Shown here: in pieces, positions 7,598-17,782 of the stretch
Layout: every line of letters starts with the position of its first letter
How positions within the stretch are numbered: the first letter of the stretch is position 1
NCBI GenBank assembly: GCA_011526045.1
Contig: WYBE01000061.1
Span: 1 to 64,000 of the forward strand
Reading direction: 5' to 3'
DNA from: Nevskiales bacterium
GTDB taxonomy: Bacteria > Pseudomonadota > Gammaproteobacteria > Steroidobacterales > GCA-2729495
DNA: 64,000 nucleotides
Made by a program: the position numbers and the translations under genes
The notes under the pieces: generated by a model
What the model was told of the DNA's origin: nothing
Database searches by the model: none
The model's input: only the letters and a program-made list of their open reading frames with translations

Positions 7598-8608
7598 TCA
7601 GATCAGGAGGTTTCCCGCCCACCAGGCCACGGCCGCCATCGCCGCGGAGGCCGGAATGGTGAGCACCCAGGCCAGCACGATATTCCCGGCAATGCCCCAA
7701 CGCACGGCCGAGAACCCCCGCTGAGCCGACCCGACACCCACGATCGCGCCGGTGATGGTGTGCGTGGTAGATACCGGTATCCCCATCGCCGAGGCCATGA
7801 ACACCGCCAGGGCACCGCCCGTCTCCGCGGCGAATCCGCCGACCGGCTTGAGCTTGGTGATGCGCTGACCCATGGTCTTCACGATGCGCCAACCCCCGAA
7901 CAGCGTGCCGATTGCTATGGCCACGTAACAGCTGACGATCACCCAGAACGGCAAATGGTCGCCCGTCGCGCTGCCTGATGCGATCAGCAACAACCAGATG
8001 ATGCCCATGGTCTTCTGTGCATCGTTGCTGCCATGGCCAATGCTGTACAACGCCGAGGACAGCAGCTGCAGCCGGCGGCAGATGCGATCCACGCGATGGG
8101 GACGCGAGCGGAACCACAGCCACGACACGGCCACGATGATCAGCCCGCTGAGCATCATGCCGATGACGGGCGAGGCGACGATGAAAATTGCGGTACGCGT
8201 AATGCCCGGCGCCAGCAGTGGCTCGGTGCCTGCCTTGGCCAGAGCAGCGCCGATCATGCCTCCGATCAGCGCATGGGAGGAACTCGACGGTATGCCGTAA
8301 CACCAGGTGATGATGTTCCAGAGAATCGCGCCGACCAGCGCCCCGAATATCACGTGGTAGTCGACGAAGGACGGGTCGATGATGCCCTTCCCGACCGTGG
8401 CTGCCACCCTCAGCTCGAAGATCGCAATCGCGAGGAAATTGAATGTCGCGGCCCATGCGACCGCCTGGTACGGCTTCAGGACGCCGGTCGAAACGACCGT
8501 GGCAATGGAGTTCGCCGCATCGTGGAAACCGTTGAGGAAGTCGAAGCAAAGGGCGAGCGCTACGAGTAACGCCAGCGTTCCGAAAGCGAAATGCGGATCC
8601 ACGCTCAA
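7598..8608 (-). CDS. pit: PiT-family inorganic phosphate permease
   Basis: A 336-residue inner-membrane phosphate:cation symporter. The two family signatures are present, GFHDAANSIATVV near the start and IGHGSNDAQKTMG in the second half, within about ten membrane helices. The start overlaps the stop of the DUF47 gene: a TTG at 8608 (TTGA overlap) lies five bases after GGAG, while a GTG at 8602 is the alternative. The pair DUF47-PiT is a widespread two-gene operon; the partner is thought to regulate the transporter. Confidence 0.92.
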   Translation of the reverse strand: MSVDPHFAFGTLALLVALALCFDFLNGFHDAANSIATVVSTGVLKPYQAVAWAATFNFLAIAIFELRVAATVGKGIIDPSFVDYHVIFGALVGAILWNIITWCYGIPSSSSHALIGGMIGAALAKAGTEPLLAPGITRTAIFIVASPVIGMMLSGLIIVAVSWLWFRSRPHRVDRICRRLQLLSSALYSIGHGSNDAQKTMGIIWLLLIASGSATGDHLPFWVIVSCYVAIAIGTLFGGWRIVKTMGQRITKLKPVGGFAAETGGALAVFMASAMGIPVSTTHTITGAIVGVGSAQRGFSAVRWGIAGNIVLAWVLTIPASAAMAAVAWWAGNLLI

Positions 8609-9246
8609 CCGTTCTCCAGGACGACGCCTTCGATCAGGTTGGCAACGTCCTGGCATCGGTCGGTTGCCGTCTCGAGGAGCTGGTAGATCGCCTGGTGCTT
8701 GATGACTTCGCGGACGTCCTTCTCCTCGCGAAACAGGCGTGAGACAGCACCGCGCATCAGCCGATCCGCGTCCGACTCGATCGCATCGATATCCTGGCAG
8801 ACCCGGAGAATCGACGCCGCATTATCCATCGAGGGCAGCATGCCGATTGCCGCCTGCACCCGCTCGCAGCATATTCGCACCAGATCGGCGAGATGGCAGG
8901 CCTCCGGCCCCACCGCGCGCACGTCGAACAGCAGGAGCGACTCGGCCGCGTCCTGGATGAGATCGAGAATGTCGTCCATCCGCGAAATCAGGCGATGGAT
9001 GTCGTCGCGATCGAATGGCGTGACAAAGGTCTTGTGGACCAGCAGCACCGTGTCGTGCGTCACCCGGTCGGCCGCACGCTCGATTTCCCCGATGCGGTGG
9101 ATGCGGTCCGCGCGACCTGACTCGTCGTCGTACGCCTGCAGCAGCTCGTTGATGGCGATTCCGCCCTGGACTACCAGGGCAGCGTGCTGATTGAAGAGAT
9201 CGAAAAACCGGCCCTCCCGGGGCATCAATCGGGAAAACAGCTGCAT
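8605..9246 (-). CDS. DUF47 (PhoU-like) phosphate-transport accessory protein
   Basis: A 213-residue, mainly helical cytoplasmic protein of the DUF47/TIGR00153 family, distantly like PhoU. It opens with MQLFSRLMPREGRFFDLFNQH, typical of the family, and carries PhoU-like acidic helix motifs such as DDIHRLISRMDDILDLIQD and DIDAIESDADR that could bind metal. It is translationally coupled to the PiT permease by a four-base overlap and probably modulates phosphate uptake. Confidence 0.88.
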   Translation of the reverse strand: MQLFSRLMPREGRFFDLFNQHAALVVQGGIAINELLQAYDDESGRADRIHRIGEIERAADRVTHDTVLLVHKTFVTPFDRDDIHRLISRMDDILDLIQDAAESLLLFDVRAVGPEACHLADLVRICCERVQAAIGMLPSMDNAASILRVCQDIDAIESDADRLMRGAVSRLFREEKDVREVIKHQAIYQLLETATDRCQDVANLIEGVVLENG

Positions 9247-9392
9247 GGTTGTCGCTCTTTAGGCCCGGGTTTTGGCGCGCAGCCTAACAGAATCCGCGGC
9301 CAATGGGACTGACCGTGAGCGTCGCCGGAGCCCTGCGCGGCAGGACCGGCGGTCAGCGGTGGCTCATGTGGCCCGGTCGCGCCGGGGGAGCT

Positions 9393-9890
9393 TCAGGTCA
9401 GCGGCGGACCGGAGCGATCGAGGCAACGATGCAGCATTTCCTCGACCCGCTCGAGGTCGGGGATCAGGGGATATTCGTTGATCATGCGAATCTGGCAGAC
9501 GACGGGCCCGGACGGTGGCCAGGCCTGCCGGTCGTCCAGCCTGATGACTTCGCGATTGACCCGGACGAGCTGCGGGAACCCCTCCGTGAGCACGCCGTAG
9601 TAGCCCGTGTCCAGCTTCCCCGAGATGGCATTGAAAATCGCGATGCGCGTGCGCCCACCCGGTTCGTCGGCGTTGCGCCCGCAAAGCTCCTCGAAAGAAA
9701 CCACCGGTATCTTCAGCGTCGTCCAGGCGACGAAGCCGCGAAACCATACCGGCCCGGGCCCGGATTTCTCCGGCCTGACGTAACGGACCACTTCGGCGAG
9801 GCAGCTGCGAGGCACGATCAGGCGCAACTGGCGCAGCGGTATGAGCTGGCAGTAAATCTCGTCGAAACTCTGTCTCGCAGCGAGCTGCAT
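9393..9890 (-). CDS. chpC: ChpC, CheW-domain protein of the Pil-Chp system
   Basis: A 165-residue single CheW-like domain protein, which would couple a chemoreceptor to the ChpA kinase. The fold is recognisable from the alternating beta pattern and the late VCQIRMINEYPLIPDLE segment rather than from strong motifs. It lies seven bases behind chpA as the last gene of the pilus chemosensory operon. In Pseudomonas ChpC is the second CheW protein of the pathway besides PilI; that name is given from position and domain. Confidence 0.82.
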   Translation of the reverse strand: MQLAARQSFDEIYCQLIPLRQLRLIVPRSCLAEVVRYVRPEKSGPGPVWFRGFVAWTTLKIPVVSFEELCGRNADEPGGRTRIAIFNAISGKLDTGYYGVLTEGFPQLVRVNREVIRLDDRQAWPPSGPVVCQIRMINEYPLIPDLERVEEMLHRCLDRSGPPLT

Positions 9891-9897
9891 GGCCTGC

Positions 9898-12800
9898 TCA
9901 GTCCTTCTTCAGCTGATGCCTTACGGCTTCCAGCAGCGCTCGTTCCTGATACGGCTTGCCCAGATAATCATTGACGCCGACCTCGATGGCACGAGCCTTG
10001 TGCTTCTCGCTCACCCGCGAGGTGATCATGACGATTGGCACGTTGGCCGTATCGGGATTGTTGCGCACATGCTTGGCGAACTCGTACCCGTCCATGCGTG
10101 GCATCTCGATATCCAGCAGGATGATGTCCGGCCGGTGATCCTGCAGCACGCTGATAGCCTCCAGCCCATCCTTGGCCGTAACGACCCGGAAGGAATTGCG
10201 CTCCAGCAGCCGCTGGGTCACGCGGCGCATCGTGATCGAATCGTCCACGACCAGTGCCAGCGGACCCTGCGGCGCCGGCTCCACCAACGGCGCCTTTGCG
10301 ACCGCGCCCGCGCGGGCGCTGCGCACCAGGATACCCATGTCGAGGATGACCGCGATACGCCCGTCACCCAGGATGGTCGCACCGGCGATGCCGCGGATGG
10401 TCGCCAATTGCGGCCCGACCGGCTTGACGACGATTTCGCGGCTGTCCTGCATCTCGTCGGTGATCAGCGCGGTCGAGTGCTCGCCCGCGCGCACCAGGAT
10501 CACGGACACCCTGCTCTGCTCCTCCGGGAGCCGCGACGGGCCGAGGCCGAGATACTCACCGAGATGCCGGAACTGGTAGGTCTGCCCGCCATAGTCGATG
10601 ACCGGCTGCGCGGCCTCGAGGCGCGCCAGCAGTTCGCCGCGGGAGATGCGAATGACGCCCTCGACGGTCGGCAGCGGCAGCGCGTAGAGTTCGGCGCCCG
10701 CACGCACGATCAGCGCCTGCGTGACTGCCAGGGTAAACGGCAGGCGAATCGTGAAAGTCGTCCCGCGCCCGGACACCGACGCGATGCGCAGCGACCCCCC
10801 GAGCTTCGATACTTCGCTGGTCACGACGTCCATGCCGATGCCGCGCCCGGCTGCCTGGGTGAGGCGGTCCGCAGTGCTGAACCCCGGGCGCAGAATGAAC
10901 TGCATCGCCTCGTCATCGCTCACCGCGACACCCGACCCGATGAAGCCAAGCTCGGTCGCCTTGCGGCGAATCGCAGCGACGTCAAGGCCGCGACCGTCAT
11001 CGGCAATCTCGAGCACGGCTTCCGAACCGTCGCGTTGCAGGTTGACGAAAATGCTCCCGGCAGCAGGCTTGCCGGCCGCCTCGCGCTCCGGCGGCGATTC
11101 GATGCCGTGCACGACGGCGTTGCGCAGCATGTGCTCGAACGGCGCCAGCATGCGCTCGAGCACCTGCCGGTCGAGTTCGCCGCCGCCCTGCATGTGGAGT
11201 TCGGCGCGTTTGCCGAGTTCGAGCGCGGTCTGGCGCACCAGGCGCGCCAGCCGTGGCGCGTGCTGGTGGAACGGCACCATGCGGGTGCGCATGAGACCGT
11301 CCTGCAGCTCGGTGGCCGTGCGCGACTGCTGCACCAGCAGGCCCTCGGTGTCGCGCGCCAGGTTCTGCAACAGGTCCTTGAGACTGCTGACGTCGGTTGC
11401 GGATTCCGCGAGGCTGCGGGACAGCTGCTGGATGGTGGAGTAGCGGTCCAGTTCCAGCGGATCGAAGTCCGGTCGCACCCCGGCCTCATCCTGGTGACGG
11501 AAGCGGATCTGGGCTTCCGTCTCCATTTCCAGCTTGCGCAACTGCTCGCGCAGGCGGATCACAGTCGCGCCGAGTTCCTCGAGGTTGAACTGGATCAGAC
11601 TCACCTGCTGACTCAGCCGGGACTGGAAGATGCTGAGCTCGCCAGCGTTGTTGAGCAGCAGGTCGAGGAGCACCGAGTCCACGCGCGCGGTCTCGCGCCG
11701 GTCCGGCAAGGCAGCGCGCGACGGCGCGGCCGGCAGTTCGGGGCGCAGCCCGGTTGCCGGCACCACGATCTGCGGCGGCTGTTCGAGTTCCCGGGCAAGC
11801 TCGCCGAGCCGTTCGGCCGCGGGCAGCGCGATGTCGCCCTTGTCCTCCTCGAATGCGGGCGGCTCCGGCGGCGGCAGGACCATGGGCTCAGCGGCCGCCT
11901 CCGGCGCGGGTGGTTCGGCAACCGGTTCGGGAGCGGCCTGTACCGAGACCGGCTCCGCGACGACCGGTTCGGGAGCAACCTGTACCGAGACCGGCTCCTC
12001 GACGACCGGCTCGGGCGCAGCCTGCACCATGGCCGGAGCGGGGACGACGCTCCGGTCGTCGACGGGCTCCGGTGCGACCGACGGCTCCGCGGGCGCCGCC
12101 GCCTTGCCGTGGATCGCCGCACGCAGGCGCTCGCCCAGCCGGGGCGCCAGCGGGCGCTGCTCCCCGGTCATGACGTCCTCGCGCAGCCGGTGCAGTTCGT
12201 CGAGGCTCGCCTGCAGCAACTCACCGATCGCCGGGCCGTGCGCGGTCAGACCCTCGCTCAGCCTGATGAGCAGAGTCTCCAGTTCATGACTGAAGTCGCC
12301 CATGACGGTGAGCCCGGCCATGCGGGCGCCACCCTTGAGGGTGTGCAGGTAGCGCTGCAGGTCGGCCAGCGCCTGATCGCTGCCGGCGCCGGTTGCGAGG
12401 CGCGCCATGGCGCCGTCTGCCGCATCCAGCAGTTCGGCCGCCTCTTCGGCAAAAATCGCGGCAATCTCGGCATCGTAAGGCAGGGCCGGCGCGGGGGGCG
12501 TGCTCGGCTCCGTCGCAAAATGATCCTCGGCGCCGGCCTCGAAGGGCTGCTCCACCGCGATGCCTGGCACGACGGCTGTCAGCGACTCCTCGTCGGTGAC
12601 CGGCTCTGGCAGTGGCTCCGCCAGTGCGTCCTCGGCGGGCAATGCAACCGCCGCCGTCTCGTCCGGCAGCAACGCCTCGGGCTCCAGTTCCGCCGCAGGA
12701 ACCTCGCCGGTGAGTTCGATGACCTCCGGCAGCGCCATTTCCTCGACGATGATCGACGAGTCGAGCGCCTCACCGTCCGGCACCAGGCCGGGAATGGAAA

Positions 12801-15591
12801 TTTCTCCGGTCCGGTCGGCGGCCTCGTCGGCCGCATGCTCGACCGCCAGCGCGTGATCGTCGAGACGCCGCTCGAGGTCCGACGTGACCGGGACCGGCCG
12901 CCAGGGCTCAGCGAGATACGCGAGCAGCGCCTCGATACGCGCTGCGCTGTCACGCAGGGTATCGACCGCACCCGGCGGCAGTCGCGCCGGACGGTTGTAG
13001 GCGACACTGATCATCCGATTGAGCGCTTCGGTCAGCGGCTGACCGATGGTCACCCGCGCCATGGCCATGCTGCCGTTCAGCGTATGACAGGAGCGGTACA
13101 ACTCTTCCGGCACGGCATAGGCCAGGCCGGGATGCTCGCAGGCAGCGACGAAGCGACGCAATACTGTCAGGTGGCCGCCCACCTCGCGCGTAAAAATATC
13201 GAGCAGGACCGGATCCATCGCCGCCGGCCCGCTGGCCGCAGCCGCTTCCGCCGGCGTTTCGGCCGGCACCGGCTCCGCTTCCGCCACCGGCTGCGGCTCG
13301 GCACTCGCCGGTTGCCCGGCGTCCTCCGGCACTTCGACGGGCGCCGGTGCTTCGGCATACCGGCGTACCTCCGCGATCAACGCGGGCAGGTCCTGGCGGG
13401 GAGTGGCGCCAGTCTCGAGTTCCTCGAGCAGCGCGGGCAGGGTCGCGACCGTCTGTTGCAGGATTTCCACGAGCCGCGGGCTGCGCGCCAGGGTGCCATT
13501 GATCAGGCGGTTCAGGACCCGCTCGACGTGCCAGCAAAACTCGCCAATGCGATCGGCACCGACCATCCGACCGCTGCCCTTGAGCGTATGAAACGAGCGA
13601 CGCAGGCTCGCGAGGGCATTGCCATCGGCGTCGTCGCGCTCCCAGGCCGGCAGATCCCGATTGACGTTGCCGATCTCGTCGCGCGCTTCCTCGATGAACA
13701 ACTCCAGCAGCTCCGGGTCGAGCCGTTCGCGCCCGCCACTGAAGATCAGGGTCGGCTGCTCGGGCTGCACGGGCACGCGCGCCGTCGGCAGGACCTGGGT
13801 GGCCTCGTACTCCGGAGGCGTCGCCGCGACCGTGGCCGCCTCGTCGAGCGCACCCAGTTCCACGAAGCTTCTGGCCGCTGCGGGCGGCTCGGTCACGAGG
13901 CCAGCCAGGCAACGCTCGGCATTGTCGAGCATGTAATCAGGATCGCGACGACCGGCCTGCAGAGTTTCCAGGTAGTACTCGAGGCTGACGGTGGCGTCAG
14001 CCAGGCGGTCCATGCGGCTGTCCGGGGCGCTTTTGTCGTCCTGGCGCACGAGCGCCCGGATGGCTTTCTGCAACTCGTCGACGACCCCCGCGGCGCGCTC
14101 CTTGCCGAGCATCAACAGTCCGGCCGTGATACCCCGCAACAACTCGGGCACCGCGTCGATCGCGGCACCGTCGCCGCGACGCTCGGTCACCTGGGCAACA
14201 GCATCCTTGACCCGGGCGAGATTGACGAGGCTTTCGCGCATCACCGCGGGCATGACCTGGTTCAGCCCGGCGCCCGGCTCGGCGGCGGCCTCGAGCGACA
14301 CCACGGTGGGCTCTTCCGCGCGCGGCGCGATCATGCCGATCAGGTCCCCCTCGATCCGGTCTTCCACGCCGAGCAACCCGGCGGCTATAGCCACCAGCGC
14401 ACTCTCCTCGGGACGACGCCCGCGGCTGACCAGTTCCTGCAGTTCCTCACGCCGCGACTGGACGATCTCGCGCAGATCACCAAGGCCGAGCACTCCCAGC
14501 GTATCGCCGATCTTCTTCAGCAGTTCCAGCTGCGGCGCGAGTTCCTCAACGCGCTCCATGCCCGTCCGCACGAAGATATCGAGCACGTCCTTGACCCGTC
14601 CGAGATCCTCCCGGATGGCATGAGCCACCGTCTGCATGAGTTTGACGCTCGGCGCCGACAGCCCCTGGCGCGCCTGCTCGACCTGGGCGTCACCTGGCAC
14701 CAGGTCCGACAAATTGAACGCCGAGCGGATCGCCATGACGCGCTCGCTCGTCGGTCGGGCCCGGGCGACGTAATAGAGCAGGTTGTTCACCAGCTCGATC
14801 GGTGGAGCCTTGGCAAACTGCGCCTCACCGAGTGTGCGCAGGCGCTTGATCTCACGATCCGCCTGGCCCATCAGGCGCTTGAGGGAAACACTCGTCTCCA
14901 GACCTTTGTCCAACAGCGTCTCGAGGACGCCGGCAACGACCCACCACAACTGGTGGACCTCCGGCGCCGCAGCCGCATGCTCGAGCCGCTCTGCCACACC
15001 ATACATCTGGCGCAGATTCGTTTCGGCATCCTCGCCGCGGATCCAGCCGAGGAGCGCCAGCTGGAACCGGGGCCGCAGCTCGTGGCAGAGCCGGGCGACG
15101 TCCTCGCCGCTGCCGGCGGCACGCAGGGTGCCCGGCCGCGCCCGCGACTCGCTGCCAACATTGAGCAGCAGCAGCGTGCTCTCGGACAGCAGCGGGCGCC
15201 CACGGGCCGCGCGCAGGTCGTTGAGCAGGGGCAGCAGCACCAGGGGAATATCGCGGCCGCCATTGAGCACGCGCTCCACGTATGCCGGCAACTGGACGGC
15301 GGCACGCATGAGCGCCTCGAGCGGCTCCTCGGCGCCGGCATCCTTGCGCCTGAGGCGGGCCAGGTGGGCACAGGTCTGCTCCATCTCCTCGGCGAGCATG
15401 CTCGCGCCATGCGTCTCGGTCATGCGCAGAACGCCGCGCGCGGTATGCAGCAGTGCCGCGACCCGCTCCAGCGCCTGTGAGCCGCCGTCGCCCTCGGCGT
15501 ACTGCTCGAGCACGACGCGGGCGTCGTGCAGCGTAACGGCGAGTTCGTCGCTTACGATCTGCAGCGAGGCTTGTGGTATGGCGGTATTCAT
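9898..15591 (-). CDS. chpA: ChpA, hybrid multi-Hpt CheA histidine kinase
   Basis: A 1897-residue sensor kinase that phosphorylates PilG and PilH to control twitching. Phosphotransfer (Hpt) motifs are seen at FHTLKGSGRMVG (about 666), CHTLNGSMAMA (about 834) and LHTLKGGARMAG (about 1081); a degenerate LHTARGVLRM lies near 48, and helical Hpt-like stretches fill the region between. A Pro/Ala/Glu-rich linker follows (about 1150-1240). Then come the CheA dimerisation and ATPase domains (HMLRNAVVHGIES; GRGIGMDVV), a CheW-like domain and a C-terminal receiver (LALVVDDSITMRR, phosphoacceptor in ILLDIEMPRMDGYE, lysine in YLGKPY). Size and order match Pseudomonas ChpA. Confidence 0.95.
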   Translation of the reverse strand: MNTAIPQASLQIVSDELAVTLHDARVVLEQYAEGDGGSQALERVAALLHTARGVLRMTETHGASMLAEEMEQTCAHLARLRRKDAGAEEPLEALMRAAVQLPAYVERVLNGGRDIPLVLLPLLNDLRAARGRPLLSESTLLLLNVGSESRARPGTLRAAGSGEDVARLCHELRPRFQLALLGWIRGEDAETNLRQMYGVAERLEHAAAAPEVHQLWWVVAGVLETLLDKGLETSVSLKRLMGQADREIKRLRTLGEAQFAKAPPIELVNNLLYYVARARPTSERVMAIRSAFNLSDLVPGDAQVEQARQGLSAPSVKLMQTVAHAIREDLGRVKDVLDIFVRTGMERVEELAPQLELLKKIGDTLGVLGLGDLREIVQSRREELQELVSRGRRPEESALVAIAAGLLGVEDRIEGDLIGMIAPRAEEPTVVSLEAAAEPGAGLNQVMPAVMRESLVNLARVKDAVAQVTERRGDGAAIDAVPELLRGITAGLLMLGKERAAGVVDELQKAIRALVRQDDKSAPDSRMDRLADATVSLEYYLETLQAGRRDPDYMLDNAERCLAGLVTEPPAAARSFVELGALDEAATVAATPPEYEATQVLPTARVPVQPEQPTLIFSGGRERLDPELLELFIEEARDEIGNVNRDLPAWERDDADGNALASLRRSFHTLKGSGRMVGADRIGEFCWHVERVLNRLINGTLARSPRLVEILQQTVATLPALLEELETGATPRQDLPALIAEVRRYAEAPAPVEVPEDAGQPASAEPQPVAEAEPVPAETPAEAAAASGPAAMDPVLLDIFTREVGGHLTVLRRFVAACEHPGLAYAVPEELYRSCHTLNGSMAMARVTIGQPLTEALNRMISVAYNRPARLPPGAVDTLRDSAARIEALLAYLAEPWRPVPVTSDLERRLDDHALAVEHAADEAADRTGEISIPGLVPDGEALDSSIIVEEMALPEVIELTGEVPAAELEPEALLPDETAAVALPAEDALAEPLPEPVTDEESLTAVVPGIAVEQPFEAGAEDHFATEPSTPPAPALPYDAEIAAIFAEEAAELLDAADGAMARLATGAGSDQALADLQRYLHTLKGGARMAGLTVMGDFSHELETLLIRLSEGLTAHGPAIGELLQASLDELHRLREDVMTGEQRPLAPRLGERLRAAIHGKAAAPAEPSVAPEPVDDRSVVPAPAMVQAAPEPVVEEPVSVQVAPEPVVAEPVSVQAAPEPVAEPPAPEAAAEPMVLPPPEPPAFEEDKGDIALPAAERLGELARELEQPPQIVVPATGLRPELPAAPSRAALPDRRETARVDSVLLDLLLNNAGELSIFQSRLSQQVSLIQFNLEELGATVIRLREQLRKLEMETEAQIRFRHQDEAGVRPDFDPLELDRYSTIQQLSRSLAESATDVSSLKDLLQNLARDTEGLLVQQSRTATELQDGLMRTRMVPFHQHAPRLARLVRQTALELGKRAELHMQGGGELDRQVLERMLAPFEHMLRNAVVHGIESPPEREAAGKPAAGSIFVNLQRDGSEAVLEIADDGRGLDVAAIRRKATELGFIGSGVAVSDDEAMQFILRPGFSTADRLTQAAGRGIGMDVVTSEVSKLGGSLRIASVSGRGTTFTIRLPFTLAVTQALIVRAGAELYALPLPTVEGVIRISRGELLARLEAAQPVIDYGGQTYQFRHLGEYLGLGPSRLPEEQSRVSVILVRAGEHSTALITDEMQDSREIVVKPVGPQLATIRGIAGATILGDGRIAVILDMGILVRSARAGAVAKAPLVEPAPQGPLALVVDDSITMRRVTQRLLERNSFRVVTAKDGLEAISVLQDHRPDIILLDIEMPRMDGYEFAKHVRNNPDTANVPIVMITSRVSEKHKARAIEVGVNDYLGKPYQERALLEAVRHQLKKD
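11921..12028 (-). repeat. 42-bp in-frame tandem repeat in the chpA linker
   Basis: Two nearly identical 42-base units occupy 11921-11962 and 11963-12004, with a third partial, diverged copy after them. They encode a 14-residue unit of the type EPVVxEPVSVQxAP in the disordered linker between the last Hpt domain and the kinase core. The length keeps the frame, so copy number could vary without breaking the protein. Confidence 0.85.
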
Positions 15592-15623
15592 GCAGAAACG
15601 GCGCGAAGCTCGCCGGGTTCCGT

Positions 15624-17654
15624 TCAGGCCGTCTTCTTGCCGAGGATCCGCAGGGTCCGCTCCTCGTAGACCGGCCGGCTGTCGGCTTGCGCTTCAGCGC
15701 GCGCCGCGTCGCCCGCGACGGCCGCGTCACCCATTGCGCTGCGGCGTCCTTCCGGCACGCGGGTCGGGAGACGGAAACCAGCCGCCGAGCGGCGCAACTG
15801 CGCTGCGAGTTCCGCCAGTTTGCTGATCGAATCCGTCGTGGCGCTGGTGCCGGAGGCAGTCTGGGAATTGATCTGTTGCAGCACCTCGACGATGCGGATC
15901 ACCGCATTGGCAGCGCCGGCCTGCTCGCGGGCCGAGTTCGATATGTTCTGCACCAGGCTCGCGATCTGGCTGGAGACCTGCTCGATCTCCTCGAGCGCGG
16001 CGCCGGCGTTCTCAGCGAGCAGGGCGCCGCCGACGACATCGGTCGTGCTGCGTTCCATGGAGACGATCGCCTCGTTCGTGTCGGCCTGGATCGTGCGCAC
16101 CAGCACCTCGATCTGCTTGGTGGCATTGGCCGAGCGCTCGGCGAGCCGCTGCACCTCGTCGGCCACCACGGCGAAACCGCGACCGGCCTCGCCCGCCATG
16201 GAGGCCTGTATCGAGGCGTTCAGCGCCAGGATGTTGGTCTGGTCGGCGATGTCGTTGATCAGCTCGACGATGTTGCCGATTTCCTGGGAGCTCTCGCCGA
16301 GGCGCTTGATGCGCTTGGAGGTATCCTGGATCGTCTCCCGGATGGCGTTCATGCCCTCGATCGTGCGGCGAACCGCCTCCCCGCCCTTGTGGGCGACGTC
16401 AACGGAGTGACGCGCGACGTCGGAGGACCGTTCGGCGTCGCCCGACACCTCCTCGATGGAGCTGACCATGCGGCCGATCGCCTGCGAAGCGGAATCCACC
16501 TGCTTCGACTGCGCCTCGCTCGCCTGGGTGAGCTGAACCGCAGTGGACTCGGCGCTCTTGGCGGCACCGTCGAGCAGGATGGCGCTCTCGTTGATGGTCG
16601 TGACCAGTTCGCGCAGCGCCTCGACCGCGTAGTTGATCGAGTCGGCAATCGCACCGGTGATGTCCTCGTTGACCGTCGCCTGAACGGTCAGGTCGCCGTC
16701 AGCAAGGCTGGAAAGCTCATCGAGCAGCCGCAGGATCGCCTGCTGGTTGCGCTCGCCCTGTTCGATCTGGGGGTCGGCCTCACGCCCTGCCCCGCCCTGC
16801 AGGTACAGCCAGGTCATCGTGGCCAGCAGCACGGCGGCGAGCACCAGCAGGCCGATCACCAGCAGGTCCCGTGTGGAACGCCCGGCTCCGGATCCGGCAT
16901 TGGTTGCATCGCCCAGGACGCGCGCGGCCACTGCGTCGAGCTGGCTCGAACCCTGGTGGACGAGATCGAGCCGGTCGCTGAGCGCGCGCACGTCGCGCAC
17001 ACGGGCGAACAGCCGGTCCTTCGCGCCGGAGAGCTTGCTCAATGCCTCCAGCGCCCGCGGGCCGCTCACCGCCCGGATGCCAAGATCGGCGTCGCCGCTT
17101 TGCAGTCCGAGCACGATCTGGCTCGCGTCGATTTCCGTCTGGCCGAGATCGTTGGCGACATCGCTCGGCTTGTCGGGTCCTGACACCAGCGCGCGCACCG
17201 CTGGTGCGACGTTTCGCGCCACCACCCGCAGCCGGTTCAGCTGCGCGCTTACGGCCGGCTCCGAGCCTGCGGCAAACTCGAGATTCGCGGTCTCACGCAG
17301 TAATGCCGGGACGAGTTGCTCGATGTCGGCGACTATCGCGTACGCATTGAGGATGTCCTGGCGACCCTTGCTGATGGCCGCCGCGCCGGAGCGCAGCTGG
17401 CTGACCAGGCCCGCCTGGTCGCCGGCCGATGCAGCCGGTGCCGGCAGCCGCGCGAGCGTCCGGTCGAGCGCATCGAACGCCTGTGAACTGCCGCGCGACG
17501 CCTCGCGCGCCTGCAGCAGGAGCGTCTCGGCTTCACCCGCCACGTGGGTGGTGCCGGGTGTCCTGAACACCAGCGCCATGACTCCGACGAGCACGGCGAA
17601 AAGGCATATCGCCAGTAAGGCGAGGTTCCGCGACCGGTTGCTGCTGCTAAACAT
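15624..17654 (-). CDS. pilJ: PilJ, twitching-motility chemoreceptor
   Basis: A 676-residue methyl-accepting chemotaxis protein of the type IV pilus pathway. It has a first membrane helix at about 10-30 (NLALLAICLFAVLVG), a periplasmic PilJ-type helical domain, a second helix near 262-280 (LLVIGLLVLAAVLLATMTW), and a cytoplasmic signalling domain. The hairpin tip region reads DQTNILALNASIQASMAGE and GRGFAVVADEVQRLAERS. The ATG at 17654 follows GGAGG and AAGG sequences; longer open frame upstream overlaps the pilI-pilJ gap and is rejected. It sits between pilI and chpA as expected. Confidence 0.94.
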   Translation of the reverse strand: MFSSSNRSRNLALLAICLFAVLVGVMALVFRTPGTTHVAGEAETLLLQAREASRGSSQAFDALDRTLARLPAPAASAGDQAGLVSQLRSGAAAISKGRQDILNAYAIVADIEQLVPALLRETANLEFAAGSEPAVSAQLNRLRVVARNVAPAVRALVSGPDKPSDVANDLGQTEIDASQIVLGLQSGDADLGIRAVSGPRALEALSKLSGAKDRLFARVRDVRALSDRLDLVHQGSSQLDAVAARVLGDATNAGSGAGRSTRDLLVIGLLVLAAVLLATMTWLYLQGGAGREADPQIEQGERNQQAILRLLDELSSLADGDLTVQATVNEDITGAIADSINYAVEALRELVTTINESAILLDGAAKSAESTAVQLTQASEAQSKQVDSASQAIGRMVSSIEEVSGDAERSSDVARHSVDVAHKGGEAVRRTIEGMNAIRETIQDTSKRIKRLGESSQEIGNIVELINDIADQTNILALNASIQASMAGEAGRGFAVVADEVQRLAERSANATKQIEVLVRTIQADTNEAIVSMERSTTDVVGGALLAENAGAALEEIEQVSSQIASLVQNISNSAREQAGAANAVIRIVEVLQQINSQTASGTSATTDSISKLAELAAQLRRSAAGFRLPTRVPEGRRSAMGDAAVAGDAARAEAQADSRPVYEERTLRILGKKTA

Positions 17655-17782
17655 GAGTACCTTATCCTCCGCACGGTGACGCTGCTTGCATGCCGCCACC
17701 ACACACGACTTTTTGTCATCCCTTCGCGGGCGCCTGCCCCCGTATCGTGCCGAAGGCAACGCCGTCGACCGCTCGCTGGCCG

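Noticed and set aside
11921..12028. A CRISPR-like array
   Set aside because: The repeats are directly adjacent, without spacers, in frame and inside chpA.
9889..15480. A 1863-codon plus-strand open frame opposite chpA
   Set aside because: Its translation is rich in R, H, Q and L with no domains, while the minus strand encodes a full ChpA. In GC-rich DNA the antisense frame lacks stops as a by-product of codon bias.
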